Shown: positions 23,966 to 35,575, counted from the first letter of the stretch. The stretch: DNA of 64,000 nt from Arion vulgaris (GCA_020796225.1 CM036753.1:74095865-74159864), one strand, 5' to 3'. Notes: generated from the sequence alone by a model not told the origin. Program-made: numbers and translations.

Positions 23966-24363
23966 GTCTCATATATATTTTGTGAATACATCTACGTATC
24001 TAAACTTTGGAATCATATTTTCACCAACGTAAACAGATTTTTAACAATCCTAAACTATCCCACGCATAAATATTCTATGCTACAATTTGATACGAGAACG
24101 GAAATTACTGAAAATAAATCCAAAAGTAAATAATAATTTGCAGACATAAATGAACATGATACTGTTAAAGAAGTACCATCTTATAAGAAGAGTTTAAATT
24201 CAAGCGCACAACATGAACATAATATTATACATGGAAACGAGATATCAACATTTGACAAAGTGCAGTACAGAAAAATGTACCAGATTTTGCACGGGAGGAA
24301 AAATATTGAGGATCCATTACAGCTGATCTTCTAAGTGGAGATGACACTTGACATGATCTAAAT

Positions 24364-24512
24364 CAATAAACAAACAAGACGATCACTAGTGGTAGTAGAG
24401 ATGTGGTTTTACAATAAACAAACAAGACGATCACTAGTGGTAGTAGAGATGTGGTTTTACAATAAACAAACAAGACGATCACTAGGGGTAGTAGAGATGT
24501 GGTTTTACAATA
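24364..24512. repeat. 48-bp repeat, 3 copies
   Basis: AATAAACAAACAAGACGATC then ACTAGTGGTAGTAGAGATGT and GGTTTTAC, three nearly identical units. The ACTAGTGGTAGTAG word resembles the units of the array that follows. Confidence 0.9.
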
Positions 24513-24594
24513 AACAATATTAAGAATATGGAGTCTAGAAGTACTGCAGACAGAAGCTAGTGCAGTTATGCCACAGTGATTGTGAAGCAGTAGT

Positions 24595-25258
24595 AACGTA
24601 TCACGTATATCATGTATAGTAGTAGTAACGTGTCACGTATATCATGTATAGTATAGTAGTTTATCATGTATATCAAGTATAGTAGTAGTAACTTTTCATG
24701 TATATCAAGTATAGTAGTAGTAACTTTTCATGTATATCATGTCTAGTAGTAGTAGCTTATCATGTATATCATGTCTAGTAGTAGTAGCTTTTCATGTATA
24801 ACATGTATAGTATAGTAGTTTATCCTGTTTATCAAGTATAGTATAGTAGTATATCATATTTATCATGTATAGTATAGTAGTTTATCATGTATATCATGTC
24901 TAGTAGTAGTAGTAACTTATCATGTATATCATGTCTAGTAGTAGTAACTTATCATGTATATCATGTATAGTAGTAGTAACTTATCATGTATATCATGTCT
25001 AGTAGTAGTAACTTATCATGTATATCATGTATAGTAGTAGTAACTTATCATGTATATCATGTCTAGTAGTAGTAACTTATCATGTATATCATGTATAGTA
25101 GTAGTAACTTATCATGTATATCATGTATAGTAGTAGTAACTTATCATGTATATCATGTATGAAGTAACTATCATGTATATCAGTTAGTAGATTAGTTTTA
25201 TCACGTATATCATGTTTAGTAGTAACTTATCAGTATATCATGTTGTAGTATAATTACA
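24595..25258. repeat. 31-bp TATCATGTATAGTAGTAGTAAC array, part 1
   Basis: Units of TATCATGTATATCATGTATA followed by GTAGTAGTAAC, with many variants (TGTATA/TGTCTA, AAGTATA, GTATAGTAGT). The right end (25150-25258) becomes irregular (TATCAGTTAGTAGATTAG), just where the corrupted duplicate begins. Confidence 0.85.
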
Positions 25259-26210
25259 TATATAAGCTAGTGGTATAATGATTTTTCTGATCCAGAAGTA
25301 ACTTATCAGGTCTTCTGTCAGTGCCATGGATATCTTAATCCTTCGGTCATGCAAACGTAAATCATGTATACTCATGTCATTTGTTTCATCATGTATCATG
25401 TCAAAATACAGCAACGTTTCGATCAAAGAGGCCTTTATCAAGAAGAACAACAGATACAAGTTAAAAACATACATACATGGTAGTAGTAAAACAAACATGT
25501 ATATGTCTTTCTGTAATCATTTAGTAAAACTACAGTATCTTGTGATTACATGTTTTGCCAATCAAATAGTATTACTGCAGTCTATAGTATATTATATGAA
25601 TACATCTAGTAGTAACTAAGATTCTGGAATCAGTAACTTTCATCAACGTAAACAGATTTTACAATCTATATCATGCATAGATAATTTCATGCTAAAATCA
25701 TGATAGAGAACGACATTATCTGAAATAAACCCAGAAAGTAAATACATATTTCGTCAGAGCATAAATGAACATGATACTGTTAAGAAGTACCATCTTATAG
25801 AAGAGTTAGAATTCAAGCGCATACATGATACATAATAGTATATACATGGAACGAGATAGTAGAATCATTTACAAAGTGCAGTACAGAAAAATGTAGCCAG
25901 ATTTTGCAGATGGAGAGAAAATCATTGAGGATCCATTACAGCTGATCTTCTATAGTAGAGATGACATCATGCATGATCTAAATCAATAAATAATCAAGAC
26001 GAAGATCACTAGTGGTAGTAGGATGTATGTATACAATAGAAAGAATCGACGATCACTGTGTAGTAGTAGTAATTTTTACATTAAACATACAAGACGATCA
26101 CTATCAGGTAGTAGATGTGGTTGTTACAATAACATATTAAGAATATGGAGCTAGAAGTACTGCAGACAGAAGCTAGTAGCATTATGCACAGTGATTGTAA
26201 GAGTAGTAGC
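25259..26210. repeat. Second, corrupted copy of 23640-24595
   Basis: The segment follows 23640-24595 base for base in order at an offset of about 1619: TTTTGCCAATCAAATAG, GAACATGATACTGTTA, AGTGCAGTACAGAAAAATGT and GAGGATCCATTACAGCTGAT are shared. Between these anchors it is altered by indels and by words of the neighbouring array such as TAGTAGTAAC, TCATGTAT and ATCATG. It includes degraded images of the SINE-D fragment, the hammerhead-like block and the 48-bp repeat. It is either a duplication that was then scrambled or an assembly consensus artefact. Confidence 0.8.
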
Positions 26211-26720
26211 GTATCATGTATATCATGTATAGTAGTAGTAACGTATCACGTATAATCATGTATATCATGAGTAGTTTATCATGTATATCAGTGATAGTAG
26301 TAGTAACTTTTCATGTATATCATGTCTAGTAGTAGTAACTTATCATGTATATCATGTCTAGTAGTAGTAGCTTTTCATGTATAACATGTTAGTAGTTAGT
26401 TAAGTATATCTGTATAGTAGTTTATTCACGTATAGTATAGTAACTTATCATGTTTATCAAGTATAGTATAGTAGGTATCATGTATATCATGTATAGTATA
26501 GTAGTTTATCATGTATATCATGTATATAGTAGTAGTTATCATGTATATCATGTATAGTAGTAGTAACTTATCATGTATATCATGTATAGTAGTAGTAGGT
26601 TATATACATGTATATCATGTATGTAGTAGTAACTTATCATTGTATATCATGTATAGTAGTAGTAGCGTATCATGTATATCATGTATGGTAGTAGTAGTTT
26701 ATCATTGTATATCATGTATA
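26211..26720. repeat. 31-bp TATCATGTATAGTAGTAGTAAC array, part 2
   Basis: Same unit as part 1, more irregular (for example TCATGTATATCAGTGATAG, GTTAGTAGTTAGTTAAG). It runs directly into a LINE at CCCCAGTGCAACAATTCAGC. Confidence 0.85.
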
Positions 26721-27236
26721 CCCCAGTGCAACAATTCAGCTATCTTGGGTCCATAGTCACTGCCAGCTTTTCTCTTGATGAAGAAATCAACGCTCGAATA
26801 GACAGCACTGCTACTACATTCGGCAAACTATCAAAGAGAGCGTTGGACAACAACAAAATTAACATTGCAGACGACGATTCAAATATATCCAGCCCGTGTA
26901 ATTAGTTCTTTACTATATATCTCAGAAACATGGACAGCCCACACAAGGCATGAGAGAAGACTTAACGTCTTTCACATTCGATGTCTCCGCAAGATTATGA
27001 ACATCAGGTGGTATGACACGACAACCAACTCTGAAGTACTGCAACGTGTAAACTTGCCTTCCATCATGGGCATGCTCCTCGGTAGAAGACTAAGATGGCT
27101 AGGGCATGTGCCAAGAATGGATAATGGCCGCATTCCACAACAAACGTTGTTCTGGGAACTGTCAGAAGGGGAAAAGGCACCAAGGCAGATCACTGCTCAG
27201 ATAGAAAGATATCTGCAAGACCTCAATGAATAACGT
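26721..27236 (+). pseudogene. LINE ORF2 post-RT fragment
   Basis: VQQFSYLGSIVTASFSLDEE, then a frameshift near 26870, SETWTAHTRHERRLNVFHIR, CLRKIMNIRWYD, RRLRWLGHVPRMDNGRIPQQ and ERYLQDLNE before a stop. It is related in style to the 15-kb LINE (CLRKIMNIKWQD, GHVARM) but a different copy. The catalytic domain is absent. Confidence 0.85.
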
Positions 27237-27665
27237 TTCTATCGGACCCAGGAAACGGGAAAAAACTAACTGATGATCGAGATATATGGAAAATAACATT
27301 ACGAAAAAGTGTATAATTTTTGGAAGAGAGACTTAGGGATGAGATGAAAGACAAGAAGACAAGCGAAAACTCAGAAGTTGTCACAGTGAAACACTTGCCA
27401 ATTGACCTTCTGTAAATAAGAAAAAGGTCATTTATCCAATAACCAAAATCATTAACACAAACGCTCCCATTCGTGTTTACTTTGTTTGTCAAGTCATATT
27501 TGCTAATGTTGATATGCTCTTTGTGTCTTATTTGTATCATCACAACAGTGTAAACTGATGTGAAACCAGTGTAACAATGTTTGCCATGTTAGCTAGTATT
27601 TTATTATTACGTGCATCGGGGTTGGATTATTTAAGTATGTCCATTAATCGTTGTTTTCCTTAGAG
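27237..27665. other. No recognisable feature
   Basis: About 430 bp without motif. It may include the LINE's untranslated tail. Confidence 0.4.
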
Positions 27666-28365
27666 TCATCATCATCATCATCAGTGTATTGTCAGCAAGC
27701 TTAGGTTATGTTTTTCCACTTCTCATTGTCTCATTACTCTGAGCCCTGATACCTTTTTTCACGCCTCGCCATGATGTTAAACTGTCTATATTATTTGTGT
27801 ACCTCTGTCAACCGAGAGCCGCGGTAGCGTAGTTGTCAGTGAACTTGCTTCTCAAGGCTGGGGGTCTGGGTTCAACTCCACATTTTCCCGACCGCGACGG
27901 CTCTCAGGTCAAACCAGCCTCAACTGGGTACCAGACATGCTCTGGGAAAGTAAAGGCGGCCGGCGTCATGCTGACCACATCACCCATCGTGTGTCGACAG
28001 TCAATGAAAAATACAGGCCTAACACTGTATTGCCCTGTATACCACGAGGTATGAAAGGGTTCCTTTACCTTTACTTATTTTTACATCTGTCAACCACTAT
28101 CTATCTTCTCCTGTATCTTGTCCGTTTTCACAGTGTATTAAATCTATTTTCTTATCATAACATTGTTTCTTCATGGTGCCTTTCATAAACCATCTATTCT
28201 TGCATGCTTGCTTTAGAACATTATCATTTGTCACATTTTCTGTCCATTATATTCGTATCGTTCTTCTATAAAACTACATCTCTGTAACTTCAGATAATTA
28301 TTTACTATATTTATTATTGTTTGTTCATGGTTCACATTCATGTCACTCTTATTTATATTTTAAAT
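27666..28365 (-). pseudogene. LINE fragment interrupted by SINE-B
   Basis: On the minus strand the right part reads LSEVTEM (stop) FYRRTIRI and WTENVTNDNVLKQACKN, matching the LEATEMWFYRRMLRIPWT region of the 40-kb LINE. The left part carries a 3' tail with (ATG)n complement near 27668-27681. SINE-B splits it at 27814-28085. Confidence 0.65.
27814..28085 (+). mobile_element. SINE-B, full length, with target-site duplication
   Basis: The tRNA-like head has TAGCGTAGTTGTCAGTG (A box) and GGTTCAACTCC (B box). The body has CTCAACTGGGTACCAGACAT, GACCACATCACCCATCGTGT and ACACTGTATTGCCC, and the 3' end is ACGAGGTATGAAAGGGTTCC. TCTGTCAACC at 27804-27813 is repeated perfectly at 28086-28095, a clear target duplication inside an older LINE. 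Confidence 0.9.
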
Positions 28366-28376
28366 TGTGAGCACAG

Positions 28377-28449
28377 ATAGGGTAGTGGTAAGTGCACTTG
28401 CTTCGTAGACGCTTGGTCTGGAGTTCAATTTCCCCATTGGAAGTGACAT
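28377..28449 (+). mobile_element. tRNA-like SINE head, isolated
   Basis: GATAGGGTAGTGGTAAGTGC (A-box-like), 30 bases, then GGAGTTCAATTTCCCC (B-box-like). No matching body follows; LINE sequence begins at once. It could be a fifth SINE type or a tRNA pseudogene. Confidence 0.5.
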
Positions 28450-28832
28450 TTTTACAGTCTTCATAGACCAAGAGAAGGCGTTCGATAGGGTTAACAGAGA
28501 AATATTATGGGATGTTCTTTCCTATAAGAGATGAGGAAATTAGAAGAACAGTCGGAACAACACCTACTATTAGAATCATTGAAAAACAGAGACTCAAATA
28601 GTTTGGCACTTGGTGAGAATGAACCCGAATACACCAGTTGCAAGGGCGTACAACCTGAAAATGGAACCATAAAGAGGAAGGGAGACCAAGAAAAGATGAG
28701 TTGATGAAGTTACGGACATCTTAAAACTCCACAATACCACAGCATATCAAGCGACCGAGCGTGCATTATCTCGGAAACCGATCATCAGTTAAACCTGTTA
28801 CGCCTAACGGCAAAATAACAGAGAAGATCAAA
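28450..28832 (+). pseudogene. Internally deleted LINE
   Basis: FIDQEKAFDRVNREILWDVL is an RT motif (D-x-x-K-A-F-D-R-V). After about 30 bp the sequence jumps to the tail EEIRRTVGTT-type sequence, IEKQRLK (stop) FGTW, MNPNTPVARAYN and ILKLHNTTAYQATERALSRK. The whole region between RT motif A and the C-terminus is missing. Its tail matches 55636-55990. Confidence 0.8.
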
Positions 28833-28839
28833 AGAAAGA

Positions 28840-28992
28840 AAGAAAGATTGGTTTTTAGACCAGACCCAGCGTCAACTGGAGTACCAGAGAAACACTGGGA
28901 AGTAAACGCGATAATCGTGATATCGACCATATCCCAGATCGTGTGTCATCAAAGACAAATACGTGCCTAACATTCTAATCCCCAATATACAA
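28840..28992 (+). mobile_element. SINE-B body, highly diverged
   Basis: GACCCAGCGTCAACTGGAGT, ACCAGAGAAACACTGGGAAG, ATATCCCAGATCGTGTGTC and TGCCTAACATTCTAATCCCC align to the SINE-B body. The head and the 3' end are missing. Confidence 0.65.
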
Positions 28993-29214
28993 TATTTGTA
29001 TATGCAAATGCATTTTTAATTACCGTGATAACATTTCCTTTCACGAGTTGCACACGGGACTTCTATGTTTATCTCTCTAGCACTAGACGCCTGATTACAT
29101 CAAACATATACTAGTAGTTCAACCATTTTCTGTCTTTGACTTACGCACTGAAAAAAACATAACAAAAGGTCAATATTCTCTCATTCAATTCATAATTTGT
29201 TTATTCTTTCTTCT

Positions 29215-29605
29215 TCTTCTTCTCGAATCCTGTTTGCCTCACAGCGTCAGGTCAAGAAGAGATTTCTAAAACGGGCCCTTGTATGCGCTTCGTAGATAGT
29301 CTCTTTCGCCGCCTCTGTTATCTCTGAGGTCCATATTTTGCGTGGCAGACCTTTTGCTTTGTACCCATTGTATCGGAGCAGCATTGTTCTTTGAGATGCA
29401 CTGTCTGTTGGTAATCTGCTTACGTGGCCGAACCATTTAATTCGTTGTTTCTTGATGAAATCTAGTACTGATGTTGTACCCACTTTTTTCCTGATGTCTT
29501 CATTTCTCAACTGGTCTCTTCTTGTTACACTCAGCATTCTGCGTAGACACTTCATCTCTGTCGTGACTAGTTTTCTTTATCATTTGTTGTCAGTGACCAA
29601 GTTTG
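29215..29605 (-). pseudogene. LINE-alpha C-terminal fragment, frame intact
   Basis: A 102-codon minus-strand frame reads MKCLRRMLSVTRRDQLRNED, IRKKVGTTSVLDFIKKQRIK, WFGHVSRLPTDSAS, MLLRYNGYKAKG and ends AHTRARFRNLFLT, stop. It is a good reference for the other LINE-alpha tails because it has no internal array. The 3' end is CTCACAGCGTCAGG on the plus strand. Confidence 0.9.
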
Positions 29606-30530
29606 GCACTAATTTGTTTACTAATTTGACGATATTCGTCTCTAACTAAAATATAAATTCCTACCGTACATTGCCGCGTCCATGGTATTTCCAGAACAAT
29701 ACGCAATAAAGAACGTCTAAGACATACTACGAATTGTTGTTTTTGTTGGCTAATCTTTACTGAATCTTTATTACCGATGTTATATTTCTGAATGTTAGTC
29801 TGTGTTTTTCTTGTATATCGCTTACAAATTACGACAGATGCGTTAGTTATTTCACTAATTTGAAGACAAGTTGTACCCGCTGTTTGAGTTAACGCAAAAA
29901 AGAAATCGTTATTGTTTTCTCTGTTTGCTCTGCATTCTAGTACAGTTCTAACTAACACATTTCACAAGAATTGTCTCATAGCTATCGTTCCCCAGATGAA
30001 ATTATTTCTAAACTGCTTCGTAAGCCCCATGGGGTACGTCAAATGTTTCAGACGATTGCCGGTTAATAAAAAAAAATCGGTAATGGCAATAAAGAAAGCA
30101 AAAATTTCTAATTTTGCGTAGAAGGTAATCAATATTTTCCTTGTTTTTGTTATTGGCACATAAACAAAATTGACATAATTCCACTGTAACTAGTTGATAT
30201 AATTAGAGCTCAATCTGTGAATATGGCATTTGCAGTTAAATCAACTGTCTGTTTGTACAACAAAGAAAATAATCTACATATCATAACTAATGTTTAAGAA
30301 CGCTGAGTACTTCTCCGTAATTATTTAGAATGTTTTCGCTACGTTAAAAGAGTTAATACGATAGTTACTACCGTTTGGATGCAAAGTCGAATTTGTACCA
30401 TTGTATATATTACGTTACAGTATTAAAAGTCTATCAATATAAATGGAGACTGCAGTAAAACTATGTAGAATGGTTTTTGACCGTTGTAATATCTTTGTCA
30501 AAGTCTATAAGTAGTGTGCTGTGAAATTCG
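29606..30530. other. No recognised feature
   Basis: Contains a 122-codon minus-strand frame (29590-29958) without recognisable domain. AT-rich. Confidence 0.4.
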
Positions 30531-30534
30531 CTAC

Positions 30535-30660
30535 TCTTGTTGTATCATTTGCTTGATCAAGGTCTTTGGGTTGAAACGTTGTTGTGTATTGTCATTGTTT
30601 TTGTATTTTGTAAAAACTACAGTACTTTATTGTTTACGTGTTTCGCTATTGAAAGTCTAG
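30535..30660 (+). repeat. Dispersed repeat with hammerhead-like block
   Basis: TGCTTGATCAAGGTCTTTGG followed by GTTGAAACGTTGTTGTGTAT, then TTTTTGTATTTTGTAAAAAC and TACAGTACTTTATTG. Same family as 23785 and 44862. Confidence 0.45.
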
Positions 30661-30671
30661 AGAAGTAAGGT

Positions 30672-31365
30672 TTAGTATTTGGAAGAAACATCACAAGTTA
30701 TTATTTTAGTATATGGAAGTAACAAAACAAGTTATTATTTTAGTATATGGAAGTAACATAACAAGTTATTATTTTAGTATATGGAAGTAACATCACAGTT
30801 ATTATTTTAGTATATGAAAGTAACATAACAAGTTATTATTTTAGTATATGAAAGTAACATAACAAGTTATTATTTTAGTATATGAAAGTAACATCACAAG
30901 TTATTATTTTACTATATGAAAGTAACATCACAAGTTATTATTTTACTATATGAAAGTAACATCACAAGTTATTATTTTACTATATGAAAGTAACATAACA
31001 AGTTATTATTTTAGTATATGAAAGTAACATCACAAGTTATTATTTTACTATATGAAAGTAACATAACAAGTTATTATTTTACTATATGAAAGTAACATCA
31101 CAAGTTATTATTTTACTATATGAAAGTAACATCACAAGTTATTATTTTACTATATGAAAGTAACATAACAAGTTATTATTTTACTATATGAAAGTAACAT
31201 AACAAGTTATTATTTTACTATATGAAAGTAACATCACAAGTTATTATTTAATATATGAAAGTAACATAACAAGTTATTATTCTCACTTATTATTGTTAAT
31301 TGTTACATCCAAGTATATTTACTATATAAAGTAACATAACAAGTTATTATTTAATATACTGAAAA
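30672..31365. repeat. 34-bp minisatellite, about 20 copies
   Basis: Unit GTTATTATTTTACTATATGA followed by AAGTAACATCACAA. Left units carry TAGTATATGGAAG, the middle units TACTATATGAAAG. There is a 55-bp interruption near 31281-31320. Confidence 0.95.
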
Positions 31366-31429
31366 CCCAGACAAGTTATTCAATGTCTCTGACCTATTTG
31401 TGTTATTACGATCCAGTAATCCTGTGAAT

Positions 31430-31848
31430 ATTCACATCATTACCTCAGTGTAATTCACATCATTACCTCAGTGTAATTCACATCATTACCTCAGTGTAAT
31501 TCACATCACTACCTTAGTGTAATTCACATCATTACCTCAGTGTAATTCACATCATTACCTAAGTGTAATTCACATCATTACCTCAGTGTAATTCACATCA
31601 CTACCTCAGTGTAATTCATATCAATACCTCAGTGTAATTCACATCATTACCTCAGTGTAATTCACATCACTACCTCAGTGTAATTCACATCATTACCTTA
31701 GTGTAATTCACATCGTTACCTAAGTGTAATTCACATCATTACCTCAGTCTAATTCACATCATTACCTCAGTGTAATTCACATCATTACCTCAGTGTAATT
31801 CACATCATTACCTTAGTGTAATTCACATCGTTACCTCAGTGTAATCTA
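31430..31848. repeat. 23-bp minisatellite, about 18 copies
   Basis: Unit CACATCATTACCTCAGTGTAATT with small changes (ATCACT, CTTAGT, ATCGTT). Very regular spacing. Confidence 0.95.
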
Positions 31849-31944
31849 TTGTATTGCTCGGGAATTTGTGGAATCCCTACCCGCCCAGATTATATTTCCA
31901 AACATGGATATTTTAGGAATAAGTTATTCTGTCTATCTATTATC

Positions 31945-32046
31945 TAACCCTGTTTTGCCTTGCGACGTCAGATCGAAAAAAGACACATGGAGCGAGCCTC
32001 CGTATGCGCTTCGTACAAGGTGGAATTTAGTGCCTCGGATTTTGTT
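31945..32046 (-). pseudogene. LINE-alpha 3' end fragment
   Basis: CTGTTTTGCCTTGCGACGTC, AGATCGAAAAAAGACAC and CGTATGCGCTTCGTA on the plus strand correspond to the tail of LINE-alpha (TGTTTGCCTCACAGCGTCAG). It is cut by the SINE-E that follows. Confidence 0.65.
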
Positions 32047-32300
32047 TCCGCCCGTTTGGTGCCGGGGCCCGTAAGGGAAGGAAATACTAGTATCAATGAG
32101 ACCTACAAAGCATGTTGTAATAGGCGACTGGAGTATAGGCCTAGGAGGCTATCTTAGTAAATAAAAAGCGTCGCAAAACCGGATGTGTTAGCCTACTTGA
32201 AAGACGCATAACTAGCACAATGTCTTAGTCTCAGATCACATACATATCATAAAGAATTTGTTAACAAGTGATCTATAGGGAGCGTTCGAAGAAGAAGATA
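32047..32300 (+). mobile_element. SINE-E
   Basis: Core degraded to GCATGTTGTAATAGGCGACT, then GGATGTGTTAGCCTACTTG, TCTCAGATCACATAC and GAAGAAGA tail. It begins inside LINE-alpha sequence, so it is the younger insertion. No clear target duplication. Confidence 0.75.
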
Positions 32301-32459
32301 AATGTATTTTTAACAGATAAAATAAGTTGTTCATTGACACCATTTGAAAGTCGAATGTTATCATCTACGAATTTTAACTTTGGAATCATTTAGTGCCTTG
32401 AAACAGTTGCGAATACACATTGTCTCTGATCGACGTCAAATTGGAGATATGGTCCCAGT

Positions 32460-32626
32460 CAGTAGCGGCTAGTGCTAATTTTTGTTTGTGGGGCCAGACA
32501 CATTTTTGTGTGAAAAATCATGGTTTTGGGTTAGGTTATATTTTAATTTATACAATAATAAATACACGTTACACATTATTTTTGTTGGGGCCGGCCCCAC
32601 TAGCCCTTAATGGCGAGCCGCCATTG
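32460..32626 (-). mobile_element. hAT-like MITE, copy 3, perfect 8-bp target duplication
   Basis: CAGTAGCGGCTAGTGCTAAT at left and GCGAGCCGCCATTG at right, with GTCCCAGT at 32452-32459 and again at 32627-32634. Orientation is opposite to copies 1, 2 and 5 (GGGGCCGGCCCC is near the right end). Confidence 0.9.
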
Positions 32627-32849
32627 GTCCCAGTACATGTTTTTGTTCAATCATGTTCAAGACATGTATCTCATCTAGTGTTATCTGTTTCTGAAAGTAT
32701 CGGAACTGACGGTTGGTTGACGTTGTCGGTTATTCTAGAATGTCAGGTCCTAAAGCATTATGTCAAAGGATGACAATTTTTGCGTACTTCCAACAGGGCA
32801 GCTACAGAATGAACAACAATGATCCATCTCATACATCGAGTTATCCGAA

Positions 32850-33245
32850 ACTGATTTATTGATTGATATGTCCATCATCATTTCACTTCGGTGAGTAACC
32901 ATGTGTGCTCCGATTTATTTCTTATACATGAAGATCTCAACTACAGTGCACGAGTTCCGTAGCACAGGCGAGTGTCCTCGATCTAATTTAGAAGGTAGCG
33001 ATAATTATTTGTAGGAATTTCATTTTTTAACCTTTCAAATGAATTGTACCCGGGCGGGGCTTTCCAGCCTACTTTTCTTGATTTTTAAACTGTCACGGGG
33101 TCTTTTACGAGCTCAACATGAACACAGGACCTACATTTTATCGCTTGTCTTCAATAGGACTAGGAATTTGATCTCTCCTACACTAGGATTTGGAATCTCT
33201 GGAAAGATATCTAGATGGCTTCACGAGTGAACGACTCGAATACCT
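32850..33245 (-). mobile_element. SINE-A, head missing
   Basis: The plus strand shows the tail complement TTATTGATTGAT, then GAGTAACCATGTGTGCTCCG, GAGTTCCGTAGCACAGGCGA, GGGGCTTTCCAGCC and TAGGACTAGGAATT. It ends near GGCTTCACGAGTGAACGACT without the tRNA-like boxes. Confidence 0.85.
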
Positions 33246-33254
33246 TTGGAAATT

Positions 33255-33365
33255 AAATACATAATAACAATACATACACTAAACATTGTTTATAATAACA
33301 ATGCATACACTAAACATTGTTTATAATAACAATACATACACTAAACATTGTTTATAATAAAAAAT
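33255..33365. repeat. 31-bp repeat, 3-4 copies
   Basis: ATAATAACAATACATACACT plus AAACATTGTTT, every 31 bases. Confidence 0.9.
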
Positions 33366-34600
33366 AATGTCTTTTGCAACATGTCACCAAATTGTATGAC
33401 AATATGTTTGTTAGTTTTTTTTCTGTGAATTTATTAAAAAGACAACCTTTCTCCTGGCTACAGAAGCTAGCATACTACACCTTATGGTAAAATGCGGTTT
33501 CTCTCGTCCTGATACCCTCCTGTTGCTATTTGGTAATTTCTATAACTTATATAGGTGACTGACCTTTTATATTTTATTGTCATAATTACGCAACAGTTTA
33601 TGGAGTGATATATTTGATTACGCTGAATTGCTTTTCAGACCAGATACAGGCTATTTTCAACTAATCATGTTTTGTTTTTCCTACACACTTCATTGTTTGC
33701 TATTTTATATTCGTTTGATCTTTTCATTTGATTATCTTAATAATACTGTAAATCACCCAGGTTTTATATAAGCGATCATTTTAAATACTCGCATTTCCTG
33801 CTATTTATAATCTGCAGCATTCATGCATAATTCTAAGCTCTTGTTTATGTCATTATTGGGGGCGTGAGACTTGTTGTGTGAGCAGAAGTTTATGATTTAA
33901 TATTTCTATAAACTATTGTTCATGAGGAGAAAACTACAATTGCTTTGAACAGCTAACAAATAAATTGATAGAATGTTGCAAGCAATTAACTAAAATGTCC
34001 ATGTTAACTTAAATACAAGGAAGAAAAAAGAAATCCATTTCTCACACACTTATAGAAGAAGGCGTGCCTGATCTTGCGATAACAAGCTCTCTAGGTGTGG
34101 GTGTGGGTGTGGTGGGGGTGGGGAGGAGATAATAGATACTAAATATCTGCAGTAATACTTCATGATTATTAGGATATTGTCAGCTTCTGTTTGTGCCAAG
34201 ATTCCAACGCGTAATCAACCCTAAATAAGAACCACTCCAAATTTGCACAACAGGGTAGTCAAAACTGACCTATTTCATTTGAGAGTGGTTAGAGTGGTTA
34301 TGTTAAAATTGGTGACTTCTAATTCTCTAAAAATAAGTCGTAACTTAGAGTTCGTGCTGTTTAATTAGACCATTGTAAAATTAGATAACATACTTTCCCA
34401 GGTGGAGATAACAAGAAGTGTAACAAGTTCAGCGATTACATGTGAAGCAGCTGTAAGTGACACATAATGGGGTGATTAACTTTGTCCAAGAATAATATTT
34501 GGAGAAAGAATCATTTTTAATTTCTTGATTTATTGATAACAAGTTGGGAAGAAGAGGAAAACTAAATAGAAAACTTATACAAGATTCAATGGACAATCTT
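33366..34600. other. No gene; quiet AT-rich stretch
   Basis: No motif-bearing frame or family repeat was seen apart from the G-rich run listed separately. Confidence 0.45.
34094..34127 (+). other. G-rich run, potential G-quadruplex
   Basis: GGTGTGGGTGTGGGTGTGGT followed by GGGGGTGGGGAGG contains four runs of three or more G with short loops, satisfying the usual G3N1-7 pattern. It is isolated in AT-rich sequence. Whether it folds or matters is unknown. Confidence 0.5.
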
Positions 34601-34604
34601 GCAC

Positions 34605-35095
34605 ATCCCACGTAACAAATTAGAACATATTGCACATGACAATAACAAAGTTAGGATATCTTGCACTTCACAATAACAAAGTTAGGACATCTTGTACATG
34701 ACAATAACAAAGTTAGGACATCTTGTACATGACAATAACAAAGTTAGAACATCTTGCACATGACAACAAGAAAGGTAGGACATCTTGCACATGACAACAA
34801 GAAATGTATGACATCTTGCACATGACAGCAAGAAAGGTAGAACATCTTGCATATGACAACAAGAAAGGTAGGACATCTTGTACATGACAATACAAAAAGT
34901 TAGGACATCTTGCACTTCACAAAACAAAAGTCAGGACATCTTGCATATGACAAACAAGAAAGGTAGGACATCTTGCACATGACAGCAAGAAAGGTAGAAC
35001 ATCTTGCATATGACAACAAGAAAGGTATGACATCTTGCACATGGCAACAAGAAAGGTAGGACATCTTGCACATGACAACAAGAAAGGTAAGACAT
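34605..35095. repeat. 31-bp minisatellite, about 15 copies
   Basis: Unit ACATCTTGCACATGACAACA followed by AGAAAGGTAGG, with left and central units of the form AATAACAAAGTTAGG. Short minus-strand frames across it are artefacts of the repeat. It abuts a SINE-A. Confidence 0.95.
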
Positions 35096-35104
35096 ATGTT
35101 ACTA

Positions 35105-35575
35105 ATAAGTATGCAAGGAATCACTGTGGCGTAGAGATTAGATGCTTGTCTCTCGTGCCAAAGGTTCCAGAGTCACTCCTTCGTGGAACCATCTGGATAT
35201 TTTTCCAGAGATCCATGATCTAAGTGTAGGTGACATCGAGTTCCTAGTCCTATCAGAGACGGACGATTAAATATAGGTCCCTTGTTCAATATAAGCACGT
35301 AGAAGGTAAAATAACTTTTGCCAGTTTAAAATCGAGATGAGCAGGTTGGAAAGCCGCTGCCTGTGCAAAATTTGTTGGAAAAGATTAATATAAAAAATTC
35401 CTACAAAAATATCTTTTCAATCTTCAAAATTACATCGCGGACTCTCGTTGGTGCTACTGAGTTTGTGCACTGCCGCTGAGATCTTTCTGTGTAAGAAAGA
35501 GATCGGAGCACACATTGTTACTCACCAAAGTGCAATGATGAGTGTCGTATCATCAACCAATAAATAAGTACGCAA
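35105..35575 (+). mobile_element. SINE-A, full length
   Basis: A box TGGCGTAGAGATTAGATGC, B-box region AGGTTCCAGAGTCACTCC, then CCAGAGATCCATGATCTAAG, CCTATCAGAGACGGACGATT, AAGCCGCTGCCTGTGC and GATCGGAGCACACATTG, with a weak ATCA tail. One of the best copies. Confidence 0.9.

Noticed and set aside
29590..29958. 122-codon minus-strand frame as a host gene
   Set aside because: No recognisable domain, no supporting splice or promoter signals, and it overlaps a LINE-alpha end.
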